From assembly GCA_903893975.1 (NCBI GenBank), contig CAITOL010000041.1:1-64000 (forward strand): a stretch of 64,000 nt of DNA, written 5' to 3'. Below the pieces are notes generated by a model. It was not told where the DNA came from, ran no database searches, and saw only the letters and a list, made by a program, of their open reading frames with translations. This document shows positions 13,168-21,378 of this stretch, in pieces (the stretch's first letter is position 1; the number at the start of each line of letters is the position of its first letter). A program made the position numbers and the translations under genes. This DNA is from an uncultured Rhodospirillales bacterium. GTDB lineage: Bacteria > Pseudomonadota > Alphaproteobacteria > Acetobacterales > Acetobacteraceae.

Positions 13168-13905
13168 ATGGACCCGATACTGCGCCTGACCAACATGCAT
13201 CGCCGCTTCCCCAACGGGGTGGAAGCGTTGCGCGATGTCTCCCTCACCCTGAACCGTGGTGATTTCGTCGCCTTGCTCGGCCCCTCCGGCTGCGGCAAGT
13301 CCACCCTGCTGCGGCTCATCGCCGGGCTGGACCAGCCCGACGCCGGCCATCTGCATCGCGCGGTTGCCCCCGCCGAAATCGGCTACGTCTTTCAGGACGC
13401 GACCTTGCTGCCCTGGGCCGATGCCGCCGATAATGTCTGGCTGCCGCTGCGCCTGCGCGGCATCTCCCGCGCCGAGGCCGCACCGCGCGTGCAGGAAGCC
13501 CTCGCCCAGGTCGGCCTCTCCGGATTCGCCCAGGCCCGCCCGCACGAACTCTCCGGCGGCATGCGCATGCGCGTCTCCGTCGCCCGCGCCTTGGTCGGCC
13601 GCCCGCGCCTGCTTCTGATGGACGAACCGTTCGCCGCGCTCGATGAATTCACCCGCCACGGCCTGCAAGACGACCTGCTGGCCCTGTGGCGCCAACTCGG
13701 CTGCACCGTCGTCTTCGTCACCCATTCGCTGTACGAAGCCGCCTTCCTCGCCCGCCGCATCGTGCTGATGTCCGCCCGCCCCGGCCGTATCGTCCACCAG
13801 ATTACTTCCACCGTTCCCCCCGGCGCGGACGCCCGCTTATCCCCCGCCTACGCCGCCTTGGTGGCCGACATCACCCACGCCTTGCGTGGATCGCAGGCCG
13901 CATGA
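13168..13905 (+). CDS. ABC transporter ATP-binding protein, NitT/TauT (SsuB) type
   Basis: This 245-residue nucleotide-binding subunit has Walker A GPSGCGKST, a Q-loop in YVFQDATLLPW, signature LSGGMRMRVSVARAL, Walker B LLLMDEPFAALDE and an H-loop in VFVTHSLYEA. The ...FQD..LLPW and DEFTR features place it with the nitrate/sulfonate/taurine-type importers. The frame is open to 12805, but family similarity begins at MDPILRLTNMHRRF (13168). It overlaps the permease start by ATGA. No periplasmic binding protein gene is adjacent, so the substrate is unknown. Confidence 0.92.
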   Translation: MDPILRLTNMHRRFPNGVEALRDVSLTLNRGDFVALLGPSGCGKSTLLRLIAGLDQPDAGHLHRAVAPAEIGYVFQDATLLPWADAADNVWLPLRLRGISRAEAAPRVQEALAQVGLSGFAQARPHELSGGMRMRVSVARALVGRPRLLLMDEPFAALDEFTRHGLQDDLLALWRQLGCTVVFVTHSLYEAAFLARRIVLMSARPGRIVHQITSTVPPGADARLSPAYAALVADITHALRGSQAA

Positions 13906-14666
13906 AACCCACCTCCCGCTGGGTCCCCGTCCTGTTCGCCGCTTTGGTGCTCATCGCCTGGGAAGCGCTGGTGCGGGCGCTGGCCGTACCAGCCTACCTG
14001 CTGCCCGGCCCGCTCGCCGTCATCGCCGCGTTTTTCGACGCCCCCAGCCTGTTGCTCGGCTCGCTCGTCGCCACCCTCGCGGTCACATTTGCGGCCTTAC
14101 TGGTCTCGGCCATCGGCGGTGTGGCGCTGGCCATCGCCACCGTCGCCAGCCCCTGGGCCCGCGCCGCCATCCAACCCTGGGCCGTGGTGCTGCAAGTCAC
14201 CCCGATGGTCGCCATCGCGCCGCTGATCATCATCTGGGTTGGCGACCCGTTCGCCGCCCTGGTGCTCTGCGCCACCATCGTCGCCTTCTTCCCGGTCTTC
14301 GCCAACACCGCCTCCGGCCTCGCCGCCACCCCACCGGCGCTGCTCGACCTCTTTCGCCTCAGCGGCGCCGGGCGCTGGGACACCATCCGCCTGCTGCGCC
14401 TGCCCGCCGCCCTGCCCTTCTTCCTCGCTGGCCTGCGCATTTCCGGCGGCCTGTCGCTGGTCGGCGCGGTGGTGGCGGAATTTGTCGCCGGCTCCGGCGG
14501 GGTCGCCTCCGGCCTCGCCTACCGCATCCTCGAATCCGGCTACCGGCTGCAAATCCCGAAAATGTTCGCCGCCCTCGTCCTGCTGCTCGCCGCCGGCCTC
14601 GCCATCAACGCCGCCCTCGGCCTGCTCTCCACCCGCCTGCTGCGCCGCTACGGGCGAGAGGCTTGA
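13902..14666 (+). CDS. ABC transporter permease, NitT/TauT (SsuC) type
   Basis: The 254-residue integral membrane protein has about six hydrophobic segments. The coupling (EAA-like) loop reads around LSGAGRWDTIRLLRLPAALP and is followed by a GLRISGGLSLVGAVVAEF segment. Both are typical of the SsuC/TauC permease family. It forms a two-gene transporter with the preceding ATPase, with start and stop overlapping (ATGA). The usual third component, a periplasmic binding protein, is missing from the neighbourhood and must be encoded elsewhere or be shared. Confidence 0.92.
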   Translation: MKPTSRWVPVLFAALVLIAWEALVRALAVPAYLLPGPLAVIAAFFDAPSLLLGSLVATLAVTFAALLVSAIGGVALAIATVASPWARAAIQPWAVVLQVTPMVAIAPLIIIWVGDPFAALVLCATIVAFFPVFANTASGLAATPPALLDLFRLSGAGRWDTIRLLRLPAALPFFLAGLRISGGLSLVGAVVAEFVAGSGGVASGLAYRILESGYRLQIPKMFAALVLLLAAGLAINAALGLLSTRLLRRYGREA

Positions 14667-14715
14667 AGTCCCGCCCGCCGCCTGCGACAACACCCGCGAT
14701 AGTCCAGAGGATCGC

Positions 14716-14925
14716 ATGACCAAACCGATGACCGAAGGCCAACGCGCCTATGAAACCAAGCGCGCCGCGAAAGCGGGCATGAGCCTGGATAAATGGCTCG
14801 ACCTGAAAGCGCGTGAAGCCCAGGAAGAAGCCCGCGCCCGCGAAGAAGCCGCCAAACCGCCCGCACCGCCCAAGCCCCCCGGCTTCTTCGGCCGCATGCT
14901 GGACAAACTGCACAAGCCCATCTGA
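14716..14925 (+). CDS. Small charged hypothetical protein
   Basis: The 69-residue protein is rich in Lys, Arg, Glu and Ala. It has a helical, probably coiled middle (LKAREAQEEARAREEAAK), a proline hinge (PPAPPKPP) and a C-terminal GFFGRMLDKLHKPI. A good ribosome-binding site (CCAGAGG, 7 nt before ATG 14716) supports translation. I recognise no named family, although similar 'TEGQRAYETKRA...MSLDKW' proteins occur in Acetobacteraceae as far as I recall. The next gene starts immediately at its stop codon, so the two are probably co-expressed. Confidence 0.75.
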   Translation: MTKPMTEGQRAYETKRAAKAGMSLDKWLDLKAREAQEEARAREEAAKPPAPPKPPGFFGRMLDKLHKPI

Positions 14926-15849
14926 ATGCTCGCCGTCCACGCGGATTGGAGCGTCGATCCGCGTAAACGTTGGATGGCCGTCGCCGAACCGCGCCCGGGT
15001 GGCTGGACGCTCACGCCCCCGCAGCCGGTCGGCGATCTCCCAACCTTGTTCGATCGCCTCGTCGCCCGCGACCGCACCATCGCCCTCGGCGTCGATCTGC
15101 CCCTCGGTCTGCCGCGCGCCTACGCCCAACAGCACGCCCAGGAAGCCAATTTCCCCGCCTTTCTGCGCGCGCTGGAGCATCGGCCGGAATTTTTCCAGGT
15201 CTGCGATCACCTCGACCAACTCGCGCCGAACCGGCCATTCTACCCCGCCCGCGGCCGCAAAGGCATGACCCGCGCCGCCCACGCCGCCGCCCTCGGCCTC
15301 GGCGACCCCTCGGGCCTGTCTCGCGCCTGCGACCGCGCCACCGCTGAACGCCCCGCCGGTGCGCCTCTGTTCTGGACCCTCGGCGCCAACCAGACCGGCA
15401 AAGCCGCGATCAGCGCCTGGCGCGACCTGCTGCTCCCCGCTCTCGCTAGCCCCGCCCCGCCCCGCCTCTGGCCGTTTGACGGCGACCTGCACGCCCTGCT
15501 CGCCGAAGGCGGCATCGTGCTCGCCGAAACCTATCCCGCCGAGGCCCTGCGCCAACTCGGGCTGAAACTGACCGGCAGCAAACGCCGCCAGGCAGACCGC
15601 CGCGCCCTCGCCGCCCCGCTTGCCGCCGTGCTGCACCACCTCAACGTCACCGCCACCGCCGCCCTCACCGAATGCCTCGCCACCGGTTTCGGCCCCGATG
15701 CCGCCGGTGAAGACCGACTCGACTGCGTGCTCGGCGTCCTCGCCGTCATCAACGTGCTCGCCGGCCACCGCCCCGACGGCATCCCGCCAGACCCCTGGCT
15801 GCGCCGCTGGGAAGGCTGGGTCCTCGGCCAGACCGCGTTGCCGCGCTAG
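14926..15849 (+). CDS. DUF429-like protein (predicted RNase H fold)
   Basis: This 307-residue protein resembles DUF429, a family predicted to have an RNase H/actin-like nuclease or regulator fold. Supporting motifs are the N-terminal VHADWSVDPRKRWMAVAE, GVDLPLGLPRAYA, VLAETYPAEALRQLG and the C-terminal GEDRLDCVLGVLAVINVLAG. Their acidic residues would form the predicted active site. No enzymatic role is established. The ATG is directly next to the preceding gene's stop. The end lies before an AT-richer 174-bp intergenic stretch. Confidence 0.7.
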   Translation: MLAVHADWSVDPRKRWMAVAEPRPGGWTLTPPQPVGDLPTLFDRLVARDRTIALGVDLPLGLPRAYAQQHAQEANFPAFLRALEHRPEFFQVCDHLDQLAPNRPFYPARGRKGMTRAAHAAALGLGDPSGLSRACDRATAERPAGAPLFWTLGANQTGKAAISAWRDLLLPALASPAPPRLWPFDGDLHALLAEGGIVLAETYPAEALRQLGLKLTGSKRRQADRRALAAPLAAVLHHLNVTATAALTECLATGFGPDAAGEDRLDCVLGVLAVINVLAGHRPDGIPPDPWLRRWEGWVLGQTALPR

Positions 15850-16023
15850 CAGGCATGAATGTTATGGTTTGTAATATGTTATACATTTACTTTTCTGCAC
15901 ATTTCTAGCCACTCTGCGCCTGGGGCGTAAATTTTCGTAGGTCTGCGGCGGGTCCACCGAGTCCCCCCAGCATGGCTGCGTATCGGCGCGCGCCGAGATC
16001 GCAACCCACCCGCAGGCGCAGTC
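15850..16023. other. AT-richer intergenic region upstream of the Hint-domain gene
   Basis: The first half (about 15860-15900) is clearly AT-rich, with TTATGGTTTGTAATATG and TTATACATTTAC. It is a plausible promoter zone for the Hint-domain gene. I could not fix a -35/-10 pair with confidence. No hairpin or RNA gene is evident. Confidence 0.3.
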
Positions 16024-18162
16024 ATGACAACCTTCCTCTCCTCGGTCTGGGACCGCGTCACCAACACCAGCACCTTCGGCAGCGCCCTGTCGAACGATCC
16101 GCTGACCATGCCGACCATTGCGGTCTCAACCACCGGTACGGAAGCGGTCAACACCTATGTCCGCTTCGTCAGCACCTCCGGCACTGTCGTCACCGTCAAC
16201 GCCAATCAATATTTCGCCGTCAACCAGTTCAGCTTCGACCCAACCCAATCCCTCAACATCGGGTCGCAGAGTACCGGCGCCGGCGCCGGCAAAGTCAGCC
16301 TCAACACCCTCAACCTCTCGCTCGGGGACGCCACCCTCAACCCCACGCTATTCAAGCAACTCGCCGCCGGAACCCTGTTCGGCGAAGTCGATCTGCTCAG
16401 CTACAGCCGGGCTGACGGCAAACTGATCAGTGATGACAGCTTCGGCCTCGTCGGCGGCACCGCACTCAGCATCGACAGCACCGGCGTGGTGCAATATTCC
16501 GCCCAATTCGGCGCCCTGGAACTGCAGCACAATTATCGTCAGTCCAACGGCACCCTCGCCGCCACGCCTGCGACGGCCTGGAACGCGATCACGAACACCT
16601 CCAGCTTCTCCACCACCGGGACTGCAAGCGCATCCCCGATGGCGGCCCCAACGCTGGCGCCAACAACCGGCCTGTCCAACGTCCAACCCGGCACCGTCGA
16701 TACCTATGTCCGGTTCCTGTCCTACCCGAGCGCAGGCGGCACCTACCTCACCGTTGCCGGCAACAGCCTCTTCGCCGTCAATCAGTTCAACTTCGGTGCC
16801 AACCAGATCCTCGCCCTCGGCACCACCGGTGCCGGCGCTGGCAAAGTCACCTTCTCCACCCTCAACCTCGCACTCGGGGACGCCTCCCTCAACCCAACCC
16901 TGTTCAAAGACCTCGCCAGCGGCATCGCCTTCCAGGAAGTTGATGTCCTCAGCTACAACCACGCCACCGGCGCATTGGTCAGCGCCAACAACTTCGGCCT
17001 CGTCGCCGGCTCGACCCTCTCCGTCGACAGCACCGGCATCGCCCAATATTCCGCCGAATACGGCGCGCTGAATATTTCGCAAGCGATCCCCTGCTTCCTC
17101 CGCGGCACACGCATCGCCACCCCGCGCGGAACCGTCGCGGTGGAACACCTGCGCGCGGGCGACCTCATCCAAACCTTGTCCGGTGCCACCCGCCCCATCC
17201 GCTGGATCGGCACCGGCCGCACCCTCGTCACCCCAGGCAATCGCTGCGACGTCTCCCCGGTCATCATCCGCCAGGGCGCACTTGCCGAGGCAATCCCCGC
17301 GCAGGACCTGCACGTCACCCGCCATCACGCCATGCTGATCGATGATGTGCTGATCCCCGCTGAACATCTCATCAACGGCACGTCGATCCTCTGGGATGAA
17401 ACCGGCCAAGTCATCGAATATTATCACATCGAATTAGACAGCCACGACATCCTGATCGCCAACGGCGCCCCCTCCGAAAGCTTCCGCGACGACGGTAACG
17501 CCAACCAGTTCCAAAACCTCGCCAGCCGCCCGGCGCGCGATTGGGAACCCCCGTGCCGGCCCGTGGTCGAAGCCGGTGCCGAATTGCACGCCGCCTGGCA
17601 GACAATCGCCGCCCGTGCCGGACGGTTGCCGCCCAACACCTTCACCGCTGATTCAGATCTGCACCTCCTGGTCGACGGCATCCGCATCGACGGCACCAGC
17701 CAGGATGGCGCGTGCTGGACCTTCCCCCTGCCCCCGAATCCCAGCAGCATCGCCATCGTCTCGAACACCTGCATCCCCGCCACGGACGCCCGCAGCAGCG
17801 ATCTGCGCCGCCTCGGCGTCGCCGTGCGGCAAATCTCGGTCTGGCGCTACAATGCCGGGCGCGCGGTGCCCATCCACACGCCCGCCCTATCGGATGGCTG
17901 GCATCAACCCGATGACGGGCATCGCTGGACCAAGGGGCGCGCGGTCCTGCCGACGCACGCTTTGCATCTTCCCGGCGGCGCGCGGCAGGTGGAAATCGAG
18001 ATCCTCCCGAAACTGACGTATCGCAAATTGCCCGCCAAGCCGCAGGCTCAGCCAAACGTCCCCAGCAAATCCTCCACCTGCGCCGGCGTCAGCAATCGCG
18101 GCGCGGCCCCGCGCAGCATCAGGAACAATTTCGCCGCCTCCTCCAACTCCTCGGCCGCATAA
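16024..18162 (+). CDS. Hint-domain protein with two Hcp-like N-terminal repeats
   Basis: The 712-residue protein has three parts. Residues about 1-175 and 180-352 are two copies of one domain; compare GAGAGKVSLNTLNLSLGD with GAGAGKVTFSTLNLALGD, and NPTLFKQLAAG with NPTLFKDLASG. These resemble the Hcp beta-barrel of type VI secretion tubes, whose pattern is GxGKVxF...SPxLF. A Hint domain follows at about 357-500, starting at Cys357 (CFLRGTRIATPRG) with the histidine block DLHVTRHHAMLI; such domains can self-cleave at the N-terminal Cys. The C-terminal 200 residues are a beta-rich module. No Sec signal peptide is seen. The last 38 or so residues run antisense into otnC and look like read-through sequence. 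Confidence 0.88.
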   Translation: MTTFLSSVWDRVTNTSTFGSALSNDPLTMPTIAVSTTGTEAVNTYVRFVSTSGTVVTVNANQYFAVNQFSFDPTQSLNIGSQSTGAGAGKVSLNTLNLSLGDATLNPTLFKQLAAGTLFGEVDLLSYSRADGKLISDDSFGLVGGTALSIDSTGVVQYSAQFGALELQHNYRQSNGTLAATPATAWNAITNTSSFSTTGTASASPMAAPTLAPTTGLSNVQPGTVDTYVRFLSYPSAGGTYLTVAGNSLFAVNQFNFGANQILALGTTGAGAGKVTFSTLNLALGDASLNPTLFKDLASGIAFQEVDVLSYNHATGALVSANNFGLVAGSTLSVDSTGIAQYSAEYGALNISQAIPCFLRGTRIATPRGTVAVEHLRAGDLIQTLSGATRPIRWIGTGRTLVTPGNRCDVSPVIIRQGALAEAIPAQDLHVTRHHAMLIDDVLIPAEHLINGTSILWDETGQVIEYYHIELDSHDILIANGAPSESFRDDGNANQFQNLASRPARDWEPPCRPVVEAGAELHAAWQTIAARAGRLPPNTFTADSDLHLLVDGIRIDGTSQDGACWTFPLPPNPSSIAIVSNTCIPATDARSSDLRRLGVAVRQISVWRYNAGRAVPIHTPALSDGWHQPDDGHRWTKGRAVLPTHALHLPGGARQVEIEILPKLTYRKLPAKPQAQPNVPSKSSTCAGVSNRGAAPRSIRNNFAASSNSSAA

Positions 18163-18680
18163 ACCGCATCCAGCAACGTCGCGCCGGACACCACCGGCCC
18201 ATGATTGGCCAGCAGCACCGCGCGCGCCGTCATGGCCGCCTGCTGGATCGCCGGCCCCATCGCCGGGTCGCCCGGCCGGTAATACGGCACCACCGGCATG
18301 CGCCGGCCCACCCGCATCACAAAATACGGCGTCAGCGGCGGGATCGGGTTTTCCGGGTCCACATCCGGCAAACACCCCACCGCGGTCGCGGCGCTGGAGT
18401 GCAGATGCACCACCGCCCCAGCCTCCGGGCGCGCGTCATAAAACGCCCGATGCATGAACACTTCCTTCGACGGCTTATCCCCCGCCACGTGCTGGAAATT
18501 CCGGTCGAGCTTGGAAATCTGCGCCGCCTCCAGCCGCCCCAACGACGAATTGGTCGGCGTCATCAAATACCCGTCGGCCACCTTCACGCTGATATTGCCC
18601 GCGCTGCCGACCGAAAATCCGCGCGCGAACAGGCTCGCCCCCAAGCTCACCAGCAATTCGCGCTGCGCGATCTCCGACAT
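18048..18680 (-). CDS. otnC: Class II aldolase, 3-oxo-tetronate 4-phosphate decarboxylase (OtnC-like)
   Basis: This 210-residue class II aldolase/adducin-type enzyme resembles OtnC, which decarboxylates 3-oxo-tetronate 4-phosphate to dihydroxyacetone phosphate. Visible features are SAGNISVKVADGYLMTPT near the N-terminus, the metal-binding VVHLHSSAATAVGCL and the later ANHGPVVSGATL. The start at 18680 follows the otnK stop closely (TGAGATG), so kinase and decarboxylase are coupled, as expected for consecutive steps. It is the last gene of a five-gene overlapping operon, and its 3' end overlaps the convergent Hint-domain gene by 115 bp. Confidence 0.88.
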   Translation of the reverse strand: MSEIAQRELLVSLGASLFARGFSVGSAGNISVKVADGYLMTPTNSSLGRLEAAQISKLDRNFQHVAGDKPSKEVFMHRAFYDARPEAGAVVHLHSSAATAVGCLPDVDPENPIPPLTPYFVMRVGRRMPVVPYYRPGDPAMGPAIQQAAMTARAVLLANHGPVVSGATLLDAVYAAEELEEAAKLFLMLRGAAPRLLTPAQVEDLLGTFG

Positions 18681-18681
18681 C

Positions 18682-19959
18682 TCAGCCCTCCAGCATGGCG
18701 AAGGCTTTGAGGAAGAAATCCGGCGCACCAAAATTGCCGGATTTCAGCGCCAATAGCAGCCCCGGCCCGGTCCCCTCGGCATAGGTCCAGGGCACGCCGG
18801 GATCGATCGCATCGCCAATGCGCAACTGCCGGATGCCCAATCGCTGCACCACCGCGCCGGAGGTCTCGCCACCGGCCACCACCAGTTTGCGCACCCCTCG
18901 CGCCACCAGCGCCTCGGCAATCGCCGCCATCGCCGCTTCCACCAACTCCCCGGCCGGGCCACGCCCCAATTTCGCCTGCAACGCCGCCACCTGCTCCGGC
19001 GGGGCGGAAGCCGCAATCAGCACCGGCGTCGCGCCCAACTTGCCCTCCATCCAGGCCAAAGCCTGTGCCGCCAGCGCCGCCGCATCCGGCGTGGCCAGCG
19101 GGTCGAGCTCTAACGTCGGGATATGCCCGCGCGCTTTGGCAATCTGGAACAACGTCGCCCGCGAGCACGACCCGGCGAGGATCGCCGCATGCCCCTCCAC
19201 ACTCGGCAACGCACTGGCATCGTCGCGCAGCGGCAACTTGCCCGCCTGGCGGAAATTCTCCGGCAACCCCATCGCAATGCCCGATCCGCCGGTAATCAGC
19301 GCGTGGCCAGACGCCGCCTCCCCAATCGCCAGCAGATCGTCGTTGGTGACAGCATCCACAATCGCGTATTGCCGCCCCTGTTCCTTCAGCCCGATCATCG
19401 CCTTGCGAATGGCCGCCGCCCCCTGCACCACCGTGGGGTAGGCCACCAGCCCAACCGTGCCAGTGCTCTGGCGCGACAGCACCCGCACCAGATTGGCATC
19501 CGTCATCGGCGTCAGCGGATGGTCCTGCATGCCGCTTTCATTCAGCAACTGCGCGCCAACGAACAAATGCCCCTGATACACGCTGCGCCCATTGGCCGGA
19601 AACGCCGGGCAGGCCAGCGCGAACCCACAGCCCAACGCCGCCGTCAGCGCATCCATCACCGGCCCGATATTGCCCTCGGGCGTGCTGTCAAAGGTGGAGC
19701 AGTATTTGAAGAAATATTGCTGGCAGCCCGCATCCTTCAGCCATTGCAGCGCCACCAGGCTCTCCGCCACCGCCTGCGCCACCGGCGCGGTGCGGGATTT
19801 CAGCGCCACAATCAGCACATCGGCATCCGGCACCGGATCATCCGGCCCCGGCACAAACACAATCTGCACCGCCCGCATGCCGTTCTGCACCAACATGGTG
19901 GCCAGATCGGTGGCGCCGGTGAAGTCGTCGGCAATACAGCCAAGCAGCGGCTTGCTCAT
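18682..19959 (-). CDS. otnK: Four-carbon acid sugar kinase, 3-oxo-tetronate kinase (OtnK-like)
   Basis: The 425-residue protein belongs to the DUF1537/four-carbon acid sugar kinase family. The N-terminal domain begins with LGCIADDFTGATDLA and has KYCSTFDSTPEGNIGPVMDA. The C-terminal nucleotide-binding domain has LVVAGGETSGAVVQRLG. OtnK phosphorylates 3-oxo-tetronate before OtnC decarboxylation, as established for related enzymes. The usual partners OtnI and DenD are not in the window. Its start overlaps the stop of the glycosyltransferase (ATGA). Confidence 0.93.
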   Translation of the reverse strand: MSKPLLGCIADDFTGATDLATMLVQNGMRAVQIVFVPGPDDPVPDADVLIVALKSRTAPVAQAVAESLVALQWLKDAGCQQYFFKYCSTFDSTPEGNIGPVMDALTAALGCGFALACPAFPANGRSVYQGHLFVGAQLLNESGMQDHPLTPMTDANLVRVLSRQSTGTVGLVAYPTVVQGAAAIRKAMIGLKEQGRQYAIVDAVTNDDLLAIGEAASGHALITGGSGIAMGLPENFRQAGKLPLRDDASALPSVEGHAAILAGSCSRATLFQIAKARGHIPTLELDPLATPDAAALAAQALAWMEGKLGATPVLIAASAPPEQVAALQAKLGRGPAGELVEAAMAAIAEALVARGVRKLVVAGGETSGAVVQRLGIRQLRIGDAIDPGVPWTYAEGTGPGLLLALKSGNFGAPDFFLKAFAMLEG

Positions 19960-20978
19960 AAGGTCTCCAGCGCGTTCGCAAATTCAGTCACTTGATGCGG
20001 CCAGTTCGGCAATGCCTGCCCGGCCTGCCAGGCCGCCTCGGCCACTTCCCGCCGCAGATCGGTATCGAAAATCAACCGGCGCAGCACTTTGGAATACGTC
20101 ACCACGTCATCCACCGCGGTCACGGACCCTGCCCCCTCCGGCACCACCGTCCCCGCGGCGCCGCCAGTGGTAATCGCCGCCGGAATCCCGCGCGCCAGTG
20201 CTTCGGCAATCGCCATGCCATAGCCCTCAAACCGCGTCGCCAGCGCGAACAAATCGGTTTTGCCCCATTGCGCCGCCAAAGCCGCACCCGCCAACACACC
20301 GGGGAAGCTCACCCGGTCGGCAATCTGCAACTCTGCCGCCAAATCGCGCAGCGCCGCCGCATCCGGGCCCTGCCCGGCCAGGGTCAAATGCCAGTCCAGG
20401 TCCCATAACCGGCTGAGCGCCCGCAACAGCATCCGGTGCCCCTTGCGCGGCTCCAGCGACCCCAGCGCCAAGATCTCGCATCCGGTGGTGGCAAACCGCG
20501 TGCGTGGCGCAGGCGCCGTGCCCGGCCGCACCACCGCCACCCGCGCCGCCGCAACCCCAAACCCGGCCAAGGCCCGCGCCGTCCAGTCAGAGGTGACGAT
20601 CACCTTGGCAAACGCCGGAAACAGCGCCCGCTCCTCCGCCACCAGCGCCGCGCGCGCCGCATCCGGCCAGTCCGGCTCTAGGGAAATCGGATGATGGATC
20701 AGCCCGATCGTCCGGCGCGCGGCAATCTCCGCCGCCAGCGGCGCAAACCCGCGCAACGCCAGCCCATCGATCACCGGCACGGTCTCCGCCGGCAACGCCG
20801 CCCAAGCGGCGCGCGCGGCCGCCGGCAGGTTGGGGTCGCCCAGCGCGTCCTCCGCGCCCAGTTCCACCACCGCCACCGTGTGTCCCAGCGCGCGCAACCC
20901 GTCGATCATCTCCCGATCATAGCCATAACCGCCCGAAACCGTCGCCAGAGCGCCCGGCAGCATAAAGGTCAGGTTCAT
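19956..20978 (-). CDS. Glycosyltransferase family 4 protein
   Basis: This 340-residue GT-B fold enzyme opens with MNLTFMLPGALATVSGGYGYDRE, which includes the glycine-rich acceptor-side loop. The C-terminal donor domain has ILALGSLEPRKGHRMLL and the EX7E motif region RFEGYGMAIAEALARGIP. Donor and acceptor are not evident. The start at 20978 follows the stop of the pterin-synthase-like gene by one base (TGACATG). The operon context, between a pterin-synthase homologue and sugar-acid enzymes, suggests transfer of a sugar to a small molecule rather than to surface polysaccharide, but this is inference. Confidence 0.9.
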   Translation of the reverse strand: MNLTFMLPGALATVSGGYGYDREMIDGLRALGHTVAVVELGAEDALGDPNLPAAARAAWAALPAETVPVIDGLALRGFAPLAAEIAARRTIGLIHHPISLEPDWPDAARAALVAEERALFPAFAKVIVTSDWTARALAGFGVAAARVAVVRPGTAPAPRTRFATTGCEILALGSLEPRKGHRMLLRALSRLWDLDWHLTLAGQGPDAAALRDLAAELQIADRVSFPGVLAGAALAAQWGKTDLFALATRFEGYGMAIAEALARGIPAAITTGGAAGTVVPEGAGSVTAVDDVVTYSKVLRRLIFDTDLRREVAEAAWQAGQALPNWPHQVTEFANALETL

Positions 20979-20979
20979 G

Positions 20980-21378
20980 TCAGATCGCCGCCTCATACGC
21001 CGCCCACGCCACCGGGCTTTCGCGCAGCAGCACCTTCAACCCGGTCACGCCCTGCCCGCCCGCGCCCAAACGCCCATCCTTCAGCGCCGCCGCCAGCAGG
21101 CCATGAATATGGCAGGCCATAAATTCAGTCGTGGTGTTCTGCCCCGCCAAGGCCGGCAGTGTGTCGAGGTTGTGGTAATCCACCGTATCCAGCAGCGCCC
21201 GCAGCACCGTCTTGGCCAGCCCGATATCGATCAGCAAATTCGCCGCATCCAGACGCGGCGCCCGAAACTCCGCCTCCACCGCGTAGGTCGCTCCGTGCAG
21301 GCGCTGCGCCGGGCCGAATTCCTCGCCGCGGAACGAATGCGCGATCATGATGTGGTCGCAAACCGTCAATCTGAACAT
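20980..21378 (-). CDS. 6-pyruvoyl/6-carboxytetrahydropterin synthase homologue with altered active site
   Basis: The 132-residue protein has the T-fold pattern of PTPS/QueD. MIAHSFRG (His14) corresponds to the first zinc ligand, RLHGATY (His28) to the second, VDYHNLD to the catalytic DH motif and LRES to the pterin-anchoring Glu. Several canonical residues are changed. The catalytic Cys before HGH is Ala24, the third zinc ligand (second His of HGH) is Ala30, and the DHH motif reads DYH. The usual cyclohydrolase-product chemistry is therefore unlikely without compensation. It overlaps the dehydrogenase gene by 13 nt and is followed at once by the glycosyltransferase. Confidence 0.85.
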   Translation of the reverse strand: MFRLTVCDHIMIAHSFRGEEFGPAQRLHGATYAVEAEFRAPRLDAANLLIDIGLAKTVLRALLDTVDYHNLDTLPALAGQNTTTEFMACHIHGLLAAALKDGRLGAGGQGVTGLKVLLRESPVAWAAYEAAI

